This document shows, in pieces, positions 11,345 to 23,124 of a stretch of 64,000 nucleotides of DNA. The stretch's first letter is position 1. Each line of letters begins with the position of its first letter. The DNA lies in assembly GCA_944472135.2 (NCBI GenBank), contig OX235262.1:27761362-27825361 (forward strand), given 5' to 3'. The notes under the pieces are model-generated. The model made no database searches, was not told the DNA's origin, and saw nothing but the letters and a program-made list of their open reading frames with translations. A program made the translations under genes and the position numbers. Source of the DNA: Trichobilharzia regenti (taxonomy: Eukaryota; Platyhelminthes; Trematoda; Strigeidida; Schistosomatidae).

Positions 11345-11515
11345 GGTGAGATCGTCTGAAGTGAAGCAAATTTTACTTTATTACTAGATGTTCCAGTTGT
11401 TAAGATTAAAACGAAACATTTAGGCGAACAATACGGTTTTCACTTAAATCTTCTTCAAGCCCTACTCTATATAAAAATTTAACCAATGATGATTAGTTTG
11501 TGGATCTATCATGCA
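11345..11515 (-). repeat. PLE family D terminal repeat, inverted
   Basis: On the minus strand this matches the plus-strand sequence at 14715-14830 (GATCCACAAACT, ATCATTGGTTAAATTT, then TGAAGAAG and GAAAAC). It looks like the outer part of a pLTR. Confidence 0.5.
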
Positions 11516-11934
11516 CCAGTTGTTCCTTCCCCCACAACTGAGTGTGAACGTTGTTAGTGACACCCTTCATCTAAAATAATCCACAGTCACAAAATGGATT
11601 CATGCATACTACAGTTACTCTATGCTTATCATATCCCAGTCAACCAATTATCATTGCTTAAGCGAAAGCTATACCAACTAACTGTGCCGCCTCTGTGTGC
11701 ATTTACCAGTCTATCTGCTCTTGTGTAGATGGTTATGTAGGGTGAACAACAAACTATTCAGATCAACGAACTCGTTACTGAGAATCTTCCTTCAGGTGTT
11801 TTCAGGCTCTATATATTTTTCCTGATCCTGCATTTATTATCACGGAAAAGCTGACGACTGATATGTAATTGTAATCTCGCGCACAGATATTATTGTACTT
11901 GGCATACATACATTTTTATTCAATTCTGCTACCC
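11516..11934. other. No feature recognised
   Basis: No coding frame and no repeat from this window that I can identify. Confidence 0.35.
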
Positions 11935-12050
11935 ATAGCCATGAACATCCCGGAGAAAGTTAGGGCCAGTTTACCGAATGAAACGTTGGGATTATTTATT
12001 TCAGCGTTTTCATATTTCACGAATATAATTTTTATATATTTTTGATGATG
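11935..12050 (+). repeat. PLE family E terminal repeat fragment
   Basis: Shares GAAACGTTGGRATTA and the following ATTTCA/AATATAATTTTTATA sequence with 44555-44650 (plus) and 41480-41600 (minus). It contains a decayed hammerhead motif. Confidence 0.5.
11945..11993 (+). ncRNA. Decayed hammerhead motif, PLE family E
   Basis: CCGGAGAA stands in place of CTGAAGAA, followed by an imperfect hairpin (GTTAG/CGAAT), then GAAACGTT. Probably inactive. Confidence 0.25.
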
Positions 12051-12297
12051 ATTTGGAAAAGACCACGAGACGGAGTCCATAGGAAGCTCTTTTCTGTCGC
12101 ATTCGGTTGATGGCAGTCACAGAATAGACGGAAGGAGTCCCCTTCTACGATTATTTATCACATAGAACATCGAACAGTTCGAAAGAAGTTTGAACCCGGC
12201 TTCTACACAAGGGGGAGGAGTACAACTCTAGTCTTTGTTTGCAAAGAAGAGTTTTTTCTACCTATATCTCTCCCTTAGCCTACGGAAATCATTTTTT
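12051..12297. other. No feature recognised
   Basis: Contains a phrase resembling a tRNA B box (GTTTGAACCC) near 12190 but no A box at a suitable distance. Confidence 0.25.
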
Positions 12298-12490
12298 ATT
12301 TACAGCTTGATTCCACACTGAATTTTTGGTACAAATGTGGAATTTTCAGCATGGATACCGGCAGCCCAAATTTTGCAGACCGACCATAGATATCAGGTGT
12401 GCGTCTTCACGGGATCGAACCTCAAGCCATGTTGATGGCCGGCGAGAATCCTAACCACTGCTTAACCGACGCACCACCGACCTGTATCCT
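12298..12490 (-). repeat. SINE-A copy
   Basis: Minus-strand copy with the full layout: tRNA-like head with B box GGTTCGATCCC (mutated), the GATATCTATGG body, and the tail GTGTGGAATCAAGCTG followed by TAAAT-type bases. Confidence 0.7.
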
Positions 12491-13004
12491 TTATTTCTTT
12501 CGTAATTCTGTGATATTTATCAAGATCCTGATTGTCATTCACTAGTCTTTAGTATTGCGTAACTTTTAATTTTGTAGGAATTTGGTCTTATTATGTTTTT
12601 TTACTGAATGGTTTACGTTATCATACTGCTTTCCTTATTCTTATTCTCACGTGCATCAGCTCTTTGTGTAACAGCAGAAGACGATACACGGAAGCGAAAG
12701 GTATATTTTCAAGTGATCAGACAGCTACATCTATAAATCTATACAGTTTATGTTCTTTAACCTTCTTCTTCTTTATGTCACTGAGCTTGTGATTTTGGTT
12801 GACATAGAACGACATAAAATAGAATGCTCAAATATACACAGTATTCTGTTGCTGATGCAGTATTGACCTGTGTGAATAGTAGTTAGACTTTAACATCAAC
12901 ACAAATACAATGATTGTTACTGTGAGAATAATATTCTCTTCGACCCCATTGTCTGTATCGCACTACCACACTTGCACTTTTGTAATCAGAAATTTTCATA
13001 TTAT
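12491..13004. other. No feature recognised
   Basis: AT-rich sequence without a supported gene. A stretch near 12530-12580 (ATTGTCATTCA, TATTGCGTAAC) shares words with 14975-15015 in another order. Confidence 0.3.
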
Positions 13005-13145
13005 CATAGTTGCTTATTTTAACTGAACAGGTGATGTTTGGTTATTCAAGTCAAGAAAATTGGGTTTTAATGAAATTAGGCTAGTTACAAAAGTGATGAG
13101 TTGTCACGAACAGTTGTTAAAAAAGAAGTTATGTAATAATATGAA
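13005..13145 (-). repeat. PLE family D terminal repeat, inverted left arm
   Basis: It is the reverse complement, at roughly 80% by eye, of 14535-14680 on the plus strand (both share GGTTATTCAAGTCAAGAAAA). It therefore forms the left inverted arm around the PLE coding region. Confidence 0.65.
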
Positions 13146-13187
13146 TGTTACCATGACAGTAGAAGTGGTTGAGTAATCTTCTTTTGC

Positions 13188-14365
13188 ATGCACAGATCCG
13201 GCGATGATGACAACCACTTCAATATTGGAATACCAACAACATATTTGAAAGAATTATTTCTGAGATACACTCTGAACGTTCAGTTCACTTTCAGAGACAC
13301 CATCTACAGACAAAATATGGTACTGCAATGGGATCTCCGTTGGGTCCATTACCATCAAATTACTTCATGGAAAGCCTCGAGAGAGGTCCACTAAAGCCAA
13401 GCATTGACAATTTGCGACTGTATAAAAGATACGTGGACGATATGTTCATTGTTTGTGACAACAACAATGACCCGAATCTACTGCTGAAGACATTTATCAG
13501 TTGCTATCCAGCAATAAAATTCTCTCTTGAAGTGGAAAACAAATCAAAAAATCCGTTTTTTGATGTGGAACTAACAAGAAGAACTGGTGGGAGCCTAAGA
13601 AGATCGATCCATAGAAAAGCTACTTGCAATGGTCAATTGACAAGCTTCTATGGCTTGGTACCATTTCAACAAAAGCGGAATTTAATTCATTCACTTGCCA
13701 CCTGCATCCAATGCGTCTGTAGTTCCGATGTTCTAGAAACAAAATTAGATATTCTACGAGAAATCTTCATCCAAAATGGATACCCAATACGATTCATCGA
13801 CAAAAATATCAAGCCAAGAATTCGGAGAAACGAAACTGTAATCGCTCCTAAAAAGAAACTCTACATGAACTTGGATTTCAAGGGAGATTTGACAAGCAAT
13901 ATTCTCAAGAGAAAGATCACATCTTCTCTGAGAAGAACATTATTTGCAGCAACGCTAAGAATAGTGTTCTCCAGTCGCCCACTGATCTGCAGAAGCCTCA
14001 AGGACGAGATCCCGCATCTGGCCACTTCTATGTGCATATATCAGTTCACCTGCTGCTGTGGAGCCGGGCACATTGGTCGTTCGACACGTACCCTGTCCAA
14101 GAGGATTTAAGAACACCATCCAGTATGTTTGCGAAAAGGCGATAGTGGTGCAATAAGGAGTGCGATAACTGAACACCTGGTTAACACTGATCACCCCATC
14201 TCAACATATGCCTCCTTCAAAGTAATCTACAGAGTCAAGAATAACTTATCAAAGGCAATACGGTTTCATCTCCTTTGTATCGCTGAAGCTCTGGCCATTC
14301 ACATGCAAAAGCCGGAGCTGTGCATACAAAAGAAGACTACTCAACCATTTCTACTCTCATGGTAA
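13188..14365 (+). pseudogene. PLE family D, RT and GIY-YIG endonuclease
   Basis: A 5'-truncated PLE frame. Residues from IGIPTTYLKELF lead into the RT; one frameshift lies near 13310. The 260-codon frame at 13328-14110 has MGSPLGPLPSNYFMESLERG, the catalytic YVDDMF, the thumb with QNGYPIRFIDKN, and the GIY-YIG start (IYQFTCCCGAGHIGRSTR). A stop at 14108-14110 interrupts the endonuclease, which continues in the frame at 14129-14365 (ITEHLVNTDHPIS, then AEALAIHMQKPELC). The PLE product would reverse transcribe its RNA and cut DNA with the GIY-YIG domain. At least two lesions make this copy inactive. Inverted terminal repeats flank it. Confidence 0.88.
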
Positions 14366-14890
14366 CAATGTTTTGATTTGTTTTGAGTTTTGATTTTTAT
14401 TTTGAATACTTAATTTTGTTTCTTTGCCTGTTCTTTAATTGCTTATAATTCTTGTATTCATTTCGATCTCTTACATAATTTCGTATTATCTACTTTGTTT
14501 CTATGTGCATCCTGAATAAAACTCACTCATCAAACTATTCATATTATTACTACAACTGTTTGTGACAACTCATCAGCTTTGTTACTACCCTAGTTTCATT
14601 AACATCCAATTTTCTTGACTTGAATAACCAAGCATCACCTCTTTAGTTAAAATAACCAATTGCAGTTATCATAATTATCGTTGTTACTGACATGTTTACC
14701 ATATCAAAGACATTGTTTTCGATCCACAAACTCACTATCATTGGTTAAATTTCTATTTCTAAAGAAAGCCGAGTACATGGGATTACTGTCTGAAGAAGTT
14801 CCGGTTGAAAACAATATTGTTTGCTTATTTTCACTTATGACGATATAATGAAAGAATGTTTCACATACAGTTCATAATTCTTAACACTTG
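14366..14890 (+). repeat. PLE family D 3' region and terminal repeat
   Basis: Plus-oriented tail with CTGAATAAAACTCACTC near 14510 (polyadenylation-like AATAAA), the segment inverted at 13005-13145, and near 14792 CTGAAGAAGTTC followed by TTGAAAAC, a hammerhead-like phrase. Confidence 0.55.
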
Positions 14891-15155
14891 GATTGATTAT
14901 CATTCATTGTTTTAATGAAAATTGTATTTTTCTTTTAACCTATGTTTTCAGTAATAATGACAGAAATCTAATTGAAGTATTGCGTAACCTAATTCAGCAG
15001 GATTGTCATTCATCGTAACAATTCGATATCTTATTTTCTCGTAATCGTGAAATGTAAACTGACAAGTGAATAGAATTTGGTTACGAAACACTTGGGATTA
15101 GTTATTCTCAGACGGAGAACATTAGAAATTTGCATATTTTAGCTGATCGGTACAT
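14891..15155. other. No feature recognised
   Basis: AT-rich, no supported feature. Confidence 0.3.
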
Positions 15156-15550
15156 GTGAGTATATCACATGATATATCAATCTGTGTAACAAGAGAAAGC
15201 AAAGAGGATTTCTTCGAAATGATTACTGCATATGTTCACAAAAGTATAGTCAGTAAACACGCTCTTCATAGATTTCGTGAGTACACTGGCAATTTCCATG
15301 TGGTGGTATATCAAATGAAAAAGACAGTGAGGGATTTTGGTTAGCTCCTTATCAGTGGATCACCAATAATGGTAAATTCGAATTGTTTGGAGTGAACATG
15401 GTTTTGGATGTTTCAAGTCAATCGGCCACAGGAAGCCTTGTTTCATCTAAGTTTCGTGCTAGTTTGCGCTCATCAACAGGGCGTATCTTCAGCCTCGAAG
15501 GAACTCATGTCCCTCCTTCTGAGATTCTCACCCGCATCATCCAGTGAGTA
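15156..15550 (+). pseudogene. Unrecognised coding-like fragment
   Basis: Two plus-strand frames look more protein-like than their surroundings. The first (15156-15344) has VHKSIVSKHALHRF. The second runs without a stop from about 15280 to 15547 and contains DSEGFWLAPYQWITNN and RIFSLEGTHVPPSEILTR. It ends at a TGA inside CAGTGAGTAA, which would also serve as a 5' splice site. I do not recognise the family. It could be a decayed exon, a retrocopy or part of an LTR element; no convincing acceptor site was seen. Confidence 0.25.
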
Positions 15551-17080
15551 ATACAGTCAAACACGATACCACTGATCCATTCAGGCTCATGACTGGCCGG
15601 CTAAAGGATTTTATTGGATACTTTGGTTGGACAGTTGGGAGTAACGGATGTCACCATCAGAAAGAAGCAAAGTGTATTTTGGGGGAAATTCTCACACACA
15701 CCCTAAGGCTTCATTTAGCCGGAGTATTTACCATCCCATAAGCTATTGCAATAAATTTATCACTCACATGCTTTACATGCAGTTTCCTTGAGCCAAAGTA
15801 CCTCCATACGTAAAGATGACAAGTGAAGTTCGAATACATAGTGGAATACAGTTGAAGAGCAGTTCAAAGTTGACTGTTTTTCGGATTCTTTATATGTTGA
15901 AATCAATATTCACCTGCCAGCAATTTGTGCATCTTGACTGTTTGTTCTTGCATTGTGTGTGAAAAATTTTCAAACGAATGAAACAGCCTCTCGGTGTTTA
16001 GATCACTTGAATACAATGGTAATTGGCACAACTGATTCACCTCGGTGATATTCAACAACTTATGGGAGTTACTCAGACGTATATACCATGATGCATGGAA
16101 TTCTGTTCTTGCCTCAAAATATGTAACCGCTTTGTGTTGTCCTTTCACATATTTAGATTATGAAAATTGTGGAGATTCTAATTAGTTCTAGTTGTTAGGT
16201 TGTTAGAACTTGTCACGAACTGATATCACTTACAAAGTTAATCGAAAATCAGGAAGAAGAACTATGCGCTGACTGAAATCGGCTCGTTATGATCTGTACA
16301 CAGGAAAGCGTTCCATGTGTCCCACTGTATGGCTGGCAGAATTTCCTTGAGGCACGCACAATCACGAACCACTCAGGAAAATAGAAAGCAGACGGTTGTC
16401 TTTGAATAGTTTTGCGTTTCTTTTAAACTATGACAACCCTAAAAACTCGAAATGACCTCAGCGATGCCGTTAGGCGGCTTCACAATTCAGTCTAACTGCA
16501 ACACGACGACACTCAGAATTAAGTAGAATATACCCGAAAAGGCTGGGATGAAAAACTGTGTCCACGAGAATCACATGCAAACCATCACCGTTGACAGTCA
16601 CATGTGAGAAATGACCTTCATTCACTCAGACAAAATTACATCACTGAACACATGACTAATTTGTACACAACCGAAAAGAGGCAGACGCATTATAAAATTA
16701 GAAACAAAGCAAGCACAAAGACAAGTGATTACGATTTAGTCAACATGTGATATGCAAGTGTCAAAGTGATGATATACACCCTCTGAGGGAATAAAAATAA
16801 TTCTAACAGATTTAATTGATACGTCCAAATAGATATTATTACTGTGATTAGATTGTTCAAACAGTCTTTCTGTTATGAACTGGCCAAAAGTATTATTTTA
16901 TTTTGAGGCTCTTTAGGAAGTCGCACACACAGTCACACAAAACACAGGCTCCAGTACCTGCATAACACGAAGCTGAGCTCACTGACCACTCAAATGCTTC
17001 GATTGGAATTTACTGTTTCATTAGGACAGTATTATATCAAGAATTCATGGGTAGCTGAATTCTGATTGAAATGACTTAAT
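15551..17080. other. No feature recognised
   Basis: A long stretch with only short frames. The part 16190-16800 is less AT-rich than its surroundings and could be an LTR or satellite remnant, but I found no second copy here to support that. Confidence 0.3.
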
Positions 17081-17084
17081 GAGT

Positions 17085-17255
17085 GAATGAGCTGGGTTGC
17101 GTAAACTGAATATCCCAAGTCGGATCCTTGATGTCGTTATGTCTGGTGATAATTGAAGAGTCCCAAAGTTGGATGAAACAGCTGTTCAGTTCTAGCTTTC
17201 AGTAATTCTCTAAATGATGCTTGTTCATGACGGAATCCAACAAATCTTTTCACGT
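17085..17255 (+). repeat. SINE-C 3' portion
   Basis: Shares GAAGAGTCCCAAA, GAAACAGCTGT, TTCTCTAA and the TCATGAYGRAATCC end with copies at 22.7, 31.5, 57.6 and 60.3 kb. The tRNA-like part is decayed. Confidence 0.5.
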
Positions 17256-18035
17256 GTTATTACACATAAATAGCAACTCGCAAATGAATCGTTTTAGGCA
17301 AATAAATATAGTGTAGTATCATTGAAAAATGAAATTGTACACCCTCATAAAATAAAAATCCACTTTTGATTGAGAGCTCAGTATCAGGATATTTTCTTGG
17401 AGAATTGATTGTTAGCCTAAATAAATGGATTGTTCTTGTAGGCGATAGCTATTGATCAAATGTAAATACTCTGCTTTGCTTTTCATTCGTATGCAATTAT
17501 CATATGTTTTGAGAAGATGTAATCATTCACTATTTTTTGGGGAAATACGTTTTGATGTCATTTGAATGGTTCATCATTCTTTTCATAGGTACTCTATTGA
17601 TCTTATGACTGAGTATTCTTATATCAAGTGTTAGCTGAATAGCTACTTGGTATTATTACTAATGATGTAGTAAATCGTCATGGGAACAGTCATTTGTTCA
17701 CAATAACATGCTTGGATGAACTGATGCGTTGAGAAGTGGTTCAACAGTTGTTGGTTAAAATGGAAGTCTTCTCTTGTTACAAAGGCATCCATTCATTCAT
17801 GCAACTTGATTTTGTGTATCAGCTCACGCATTTCACAACGTAGAAGAAGTTACATTATGCTAAAAATCTATGATGTCTGTTTAACAATGAAAGAAACTTC
17901 TCGATATGCAAGTGGCGAAGCGACAGAGCAACAGATGTAGTTCAGTACCCGCCAGTATCAACTGAAAGGATCCGGGACATAATGGCGGAATTCCTACCGC
18001 CAACAACAACCAACCCTCAAACTTCTAATGCCGGC
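17256..18035. other. No feature recognised
   Basis: AT-rich. The last hundred bases may belong to the upstream part of the Gypsy element that follows, but the frame is too decayed to say. Confidence 0.3.
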
Positions 18036-18039
18036 TTGG

Positions 18040-18735
18040 AAATAATTCATAATATAAGGAAAGACTTGGTTGGGCTCCCAGTGTTCGCTAATCCAAGAAG
18101 ATCGGCCTTCGAACAAGGTAACAATAGCGGGAGCTGAATTTGACCACATGGTTCAGTTATGGATTATTCGGCCTTCGAATGATCAGTGGGCTTCGCCGTT
18201 ACACATGGTGTCCAAGAAATATCAGACTGACTGATTGACACCCTTGTGGTGATTAGAGAGCACAAAACAATCCAACCGTATTAGATAGATACTCAGTGCC
18301 ACACACATCGAAGACGTTTTTAGTATAGTAGACATTGAGATAGCACAATGTTTATTAAGATTTAATTAGTTTGCGTCTGTGACAATATTCCGGTGGCTGA
18401 GGAGGATACACCTAGAACAGCCATCACAAATCCGTTTGGATTACATGAGTCTGTGTGGATGTCATTTGATCTCCAGAATGCTGCACAAATTTTCCAAGGA
18501 TTTATGGATGGATGACATGCAGTGTGAACCGCCATTCGCCAAAGCGCACACAGATGACCTAGTCGTTGTCAGCCAGCATATAAACACACATGAGGATCAC
18601 ATTCAGACATTATTAAGCAAACTGGAAGACAAGAGCTTGACAATCAACCAAAGTGTGCATACGGGGCATAGGCGATGGTATTCCTCGAGTGTGTTACTAA
18701 CACTACCGGGATCTCACCGATACCCAAAGAGATAC
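18040..18735 (+). pseudogene. Ty3/Gypsy LTR retrotransposon, RT fragment
   Basis: Translating across several frameshifts gives the Gypsy RT order: PVFANPRRSAFEQ, RPSNDQWASPLHMVSKK, then RYSVPHIEDVF with the repaired frame, VAEEDTPRTAITNPFG, QNAAQIFQGFMD, and TDDLVVVSQHINTHEDH. The last of these replaces the catalytic YIDD by HTDD. It ends with LTINQ and a GISPIPKE-like segment near 18710. There is no protease, RNase H, integrase or LTR next to it. A minus-strand RTE remnant follows directly. Confidence 0.8.
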
Positions 18736-18744
18736 CATCAGGCA

Positions 18745-19640
18745 GTATCCTCTACCCACATCTTCTCTGCCGGCCCTTCTGATCTTGAGTATAGAGTGAA
18801 GACAGCTGCTCATCGAAATCTGTAGTGTGTTCGGGGCGCGCTTCGTTACGCGGCGCCAAGTCTCTGATCCATATAGCGGGTAGCATTGACTTCACAATGA
18901 AGTTGAAAATCCGGATCTAATTTTCATTTTCATGCTGAGTGCTGTTGACCTCCACGCATACAGACTTCGGAGTAGTGACAGCTTGACTTGCTTTCTTGAC
19001 TCTCTTTGCATTGATATCCTCATCAGTACCGTCCGCCTACAATTGAAATGATTCTTCCTAGGTAGGTAGGTAGGCGAATGAGGTTTCTTCTTTCAGCTTT
19101 CTCCCACTTACGCAAGCTGACTGTTGTCTGTTGCTGTTGCTGTTGCTGCTGGTCAGGTATCTTCATCACCGCTGGTTTCTCAGTGTTCACCTGAAGGAAG
19201 TCCTATTTGCTCTGGATGCTTCCTCTGCCAACTTGTTCCTTTTCACTTGCATATCTTCAGTTTGTTGGAAATCAGACAGAAATATTTCATTGGCGAAGTC
19301 CAGATACTCGAAGTTTTCTGTGTGGGTCCATTTTATGCCTGTCTTCTGTTTCCTCGTTGCCTGGCCCGCTGTCTGTCGGTCGCATTATCCAGTCTACCGC
19401 AATCAGGAAAATCATTGGAGATTGTAAGCAGACAGCCAACTTGTCTTACTCCCATATTCACTCAAAAGGATTCCGTGGGTTTCCCATTGTGGATTACTTG
19501 GCATGCAGTGGCATGCATCCTGGTCCTCCTCCAGTTTTTGAGTATTGAACTTGGTTTGTGGTATATCTGCAGCTCCTGTTTCTTTGAAGGCTTTAAATTT
19601 GATTTGCAGTGTTCCTTGTACGAGATAGTGATGTGAGCTG
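18745..19640 (-). pseudogene. RTE-like LINE, RT C-terminal half
   Basis: On the minus strand, from 19640 down: a segment equivalent to LDYADDIALLS appears as YLDFANEIFLSD (catalytic residues lost), then the LAEEASRAN helix, SFAYLPTYLGRII (equivalent to TYLGSII), MKMKIRIFNFIVKS, and a tail near 18760. Stops and frameshifts occur throughout. The long plus-strand frames across this region are antisense shadows of it. The RTE 3' tail is not present; the other RTE pieces are at 36.35 and 60.4 kb. Confidence 0.7.
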
Positions 19641-19744
19641 ACGTCTGCTTCTCTCCTTAATTTTTTGTCCAGTAACCTGCGTCTTCACTTCTTTGGGCAG
19701 CACTGAGTTGAAGTCAATTTGGTTTTTGGTTCACCCGTACTTAG

Positions 19745-20265
19745 GTGAATCTCAATGAGGCAGCCAACTAGTGAACATGCGTGATTCATATAGTTACAAA
19801 CAACAAACGTATCACCAAAATATCGTCAACAGTAGGTTGTTTCATTGGTAAAAGAACTCAGTCACGTCGGTTCGAGATAGCCTATTAAGACATCGGCCAG
19901 AATAGGTCTCAGAAATGAACCTACCATGATCCTATCAGTTTATCCATAAAATCGATTGTCAAATTCAAATTTAGTGTATTTTGTGCAAATAAGTAATCGA
20001 CTGTACACCTCTGTTTCTTGTAATGGTAGTCGATCTATTTGTTGACAACTGTTCCCATTACTGGTATATTTGTAAATGAGGCAGTTAAGTCAGATGATAC
20101 CTTGAGTTTAGTTGATATATCGACATTATCTAATTGATCGAAATATTGATACGGATCTTCCATGCAATGGATAGCAGATTTACTTTGAATGGGCTCCAGA
20201 GAATCACTTCATCACTGAACTAGCCTGTTGCATGGTAAATTGGCCATTAACATTATGGGTTTTAA
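19745..20265 (-). pseudogene. PLE RT fragment, minus orientation
   Basis: The minus strand holds a decayed PLE palm: a segment like GSFLRPILADVLIGYLEPT (in place of MGSPLSPILADV), then TNETTYC and YFGDTFVVC, in which YVDD has become YFGD. It faces a plus-strand PLE tail that starts about 60 bp to the right, so the RT and endonuclease parts lie in opposite orientation. Confidence 0.65.
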
Positions 20266-20324
20266 AGGTAATTAGATTTATGGATTTTGAGTAAATCATA
20301 CGTAGACTGGAGGCAACCACTTTT

Positions 20325-20860
20325 CAACCTGAGCTAATTATACGTTCGAAGCATATCTCAAAAAACATGCCTAAAAGGAAGTAGATATTCACAAAATGCA
20401 GTTACTAGACATTCCGTGGATACAGGTAACTTCATAAAGATTTCCAAGTTCTTCAAAAAAATAAATATACAAAGGACAACAAATTTATTATGATTTACTC
20501 AAGCAGTTGTAATTAAACTTTTCAAACCAAACTTATGCATAGACAATGAGTGTGCCATCAGTTTATCTTCTCCCATACCTTCTCCCCTCTAATTATCTAT
20601 TTCACAAATATATAAATTGATAGTAACTTGAACTAAAAATTGTATTGCTTACATTTTGGATTCGTCAATTTCATGACATGTTCCTTACTAGTAATCAAAC
20701 ACTGAAATATATTGTTTTCATTTATTTTTTTAAAACCACTCTAATTTCAGGTAGTGTTCTACAGCTGATGTACGCCTGTGAAATAGAATAATAACATTCT
20801 GAATAACAAATCTGGTCTTTCTTTCTTTCTTTATCGAAATATAACAACGGGACCAATTGT
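20325..20860 (+). pseudogene. PLE GIY-YIG C-terminus and 3' region
   Basis: The plus strand carries a decayed endonuclease end that aligns with the copy at 38690-38885 (both have the AATATACAAAGGACA stretch and a LRPNLC-like end). The 3' region (20570-20850) is also shared with 39050-39300. A CR1 fragment follows at once. Confidence 0.6.
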
Positions 20861-20914
20861 ATATGACTGTAAATCTTAGTATTATTACTTTTCACTTGAA
20901 GAAATTTAAAGATC

Positions 20915-22155
20915 GCCTCCTTATTTCTAAGAAAGTGTTCCGACTGACCTACTACATTAAGAAACTGAGACTATCTGGAACCACCCAACCTCTGCTTTCA
21001 CAATTTGTCAACTCTCGTATCCTACCTATTCTACTTTACTGCTCACCATTAGTCTTTCCTGGACTACTGACAAAGGACTATACCATCCCGAGAAGGATGT
21101 TGAAGGTAGTTAGTAGGACTAGTGGTGTAAAACTCAGTCAGCTCGTCACTACATTAGTAGAAAGGCATCTGAATACATGCGAGAAATGGACTAAATCCAT
21201 ACAACCCGACCACCAACACCCCCCTCCCCTATTCCCAACTCTCTCCTTGTATCTCATCAGGTAGAACCAGAAATCAGTACAAAATAATATATGCTCGTAC
21301 AACCAAGTATAGAAACTCAACGATACCATATTTGACCAGCCCGTGTTCTAAGTGACAGAGACAATGTTAAGCGCGAAACCTATGACTTGTTTGCTTTCTT
21401 GTTAATAACATAATTTTGGCTCTTTTATTTCTCTCTCATTTGTATTCTATAGTGAACACCTTCCTAAACATACCTAGCTACCTAAATTATTAACATTGGC
21501 TTACTCTTTTGTACTTCACTCTGTTCCTTCTTTTCTCTATCTACTGGTCCCAACTATATTAGCACCATGAGTATTACAAAATTGTCCTGTCATTAACCAT
21601 CATGTAATATTAGTTTTTTGACTGTATTTTTTGTTCGGCAATATTAACTGACAATCTTGGTTGTGAACGCCATTATCACCGTCCTAAATTTTTTTATTAT
21701 GCATGACTACTCACACTACGACAACAAACTCAGAATTAGTGCTGACAATAGAAAAATCTGAAATGTTTATTTTATGATTGTGTAGTGTAGTTCAATCAAA
21801 TTAATTGATCATCTTGGCTATAAACATTCATAAGAACATCTCATAACTTCATGTGTGATTATAGCTGTTACTGTCCACCACGCATACACATATCATAGCT
21901 TCCACTACCAAATACCGAGATATTATTTATTATATTGTTTATTTTTCCACTCTACTTCTTGGTATTTTTTCGCACTGTTTTGCTATTGGGTTTTTCGTGT
22001 GGTTTTGTTGTTGTTGTTGTTTATATTTATTTTCTGAAATAATCCTTTTAATTGTTTGATAAAATTAGATGCAATATTGGAGATATGTGCTGAAAATTCC
22101 ACACTGTACCACTAGTACTGTTTCTGGAATAAAGCAAACATTATTATTATTCCTT
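20915..22155 (+). pseudogene. CR1-like LINE, 3' fragment
   Basis: 5'-truncated within the RT-associated domain: SKKVFRLTYYIKKLR, FVNSRILPILLYCSPLVFPG and ERHLNTCEKW, with a frameshift near 21225 after which the SSGRTR-type segment continues. The 3' untranslated region ends with ATTAGATGCAATATTG, GCTGAAAATTCC, GGAATAAAGC and (ATT)n. It is almost identical to 31975-33160. Confidence 0.85.
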
Positions 22156-22535
22156 CTTTCTCTAAGTGTTGCCGTATTAGTTGAGTAATCAACAGTGTTC
22201 TGCTGGCGATAGTTGAAGTCCCAGTTATAGTTCTTATGTTACCACAGAAACAGTCATAAATCTACAGTATCATCCGTGTGGCATCAACCTTAAAGTCAAA
22301 TTTAATAGAAGTATAAAAACATGAAAGATTCCCAACTCAGAGAGACAGGAAGTAACCAATTACCTAATTTTAGCTTCAGTTTACTTCATATAAAAATACA
22401 AGGATTTTCACATTTACAATAATTATGCATAAACACGAAAAGAAAGTCTATAATTAATGATGGATGCCTTAAAAAATTACCTGTCTACGAGATTATAATC
22501 ACTTGATTCCTTGGATATGCTTTAATGATCATCTA
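22156..22535. other. No feature recognised
   Basis: AT-rich, no supported feature. Confidence 0.3.
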
Positions 22536-22539
22536 AGCA

Positions 22540-22810
22540 AAACATAAGCACATTATTTTGATTGGCTGGAGGATTTCAATATAAGCTGACACCATAGGAA
22601 AGACGGTATGGAGTACTGAATAACTGTTTCGTCCTAATTTGAAACTCTTCATCGGTACACACCCATCGCCAATGTTTGAACCTGGTGTACTGCTGAAGGG
22701 TCCCAAACCAGGCTGGCGAAACAGCTGTCCAGTACTCCTTGCAGGTTTCTCAACGGTTCTCTAACTGATGTCAGCTCATGATGAAATCCTCCAACCAATC
22801 AAAACGAAAT
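22540..22810. repeat. SINE-C inverted dimer
   Basis: The left half (22540-22670) is a minus-oriented SINE-C 3' portion and the right half (22690-22810) a plus-oriented one. The two ends, GATTGGCTGGAGGATTT and AAATCCTCCAACCAATC, are reverse complements. The same layout recurs at 57355-57660. Confidence 0.65.
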
Positions 22811-23124
22811 CCTTACAAAAATCTTTGAAAACTGATTGTTTGTTTGAAGTATTTTCAAGTACAGATTATCATCAGCAACTAGAACTAATGCAGATCAAAG
22901 TGAATTCAACTCAGCTTTATGAAACATCCATCTATTTATGGTAGAAGATTCTTCATATAATTGTTTTACTTTGATACAGTGCTTTCAGCTGGAAATATCC
23001 TCTAATGAATACCCATTTCATAAATAATAATAACTCATATATTCCATCTGATTTCGTTTAATTACAAGGGTAATAACTACAACAGGGTATTTTCAGTGAT
23101 AATTTTGTTAAATATGAATATAAA
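22811..23124. other. No feature recognised
   Basis: AT-rich, no supported feature. Confidence 0.3.

Noticed and set aside
11420..11460. Hammerhead in PLE family D
   Set aside because: TGAAGAAG and GAAAAC are present, but stem II and the cleavage triplet cannot be drawn convincingly, so it is not listed as an RNA feature.
19124..19636. Long overlapping plus-strand frames
   Set aside because: They are antisense to the minus-strand RTE remnant, whose RT motifs explain the open frames.
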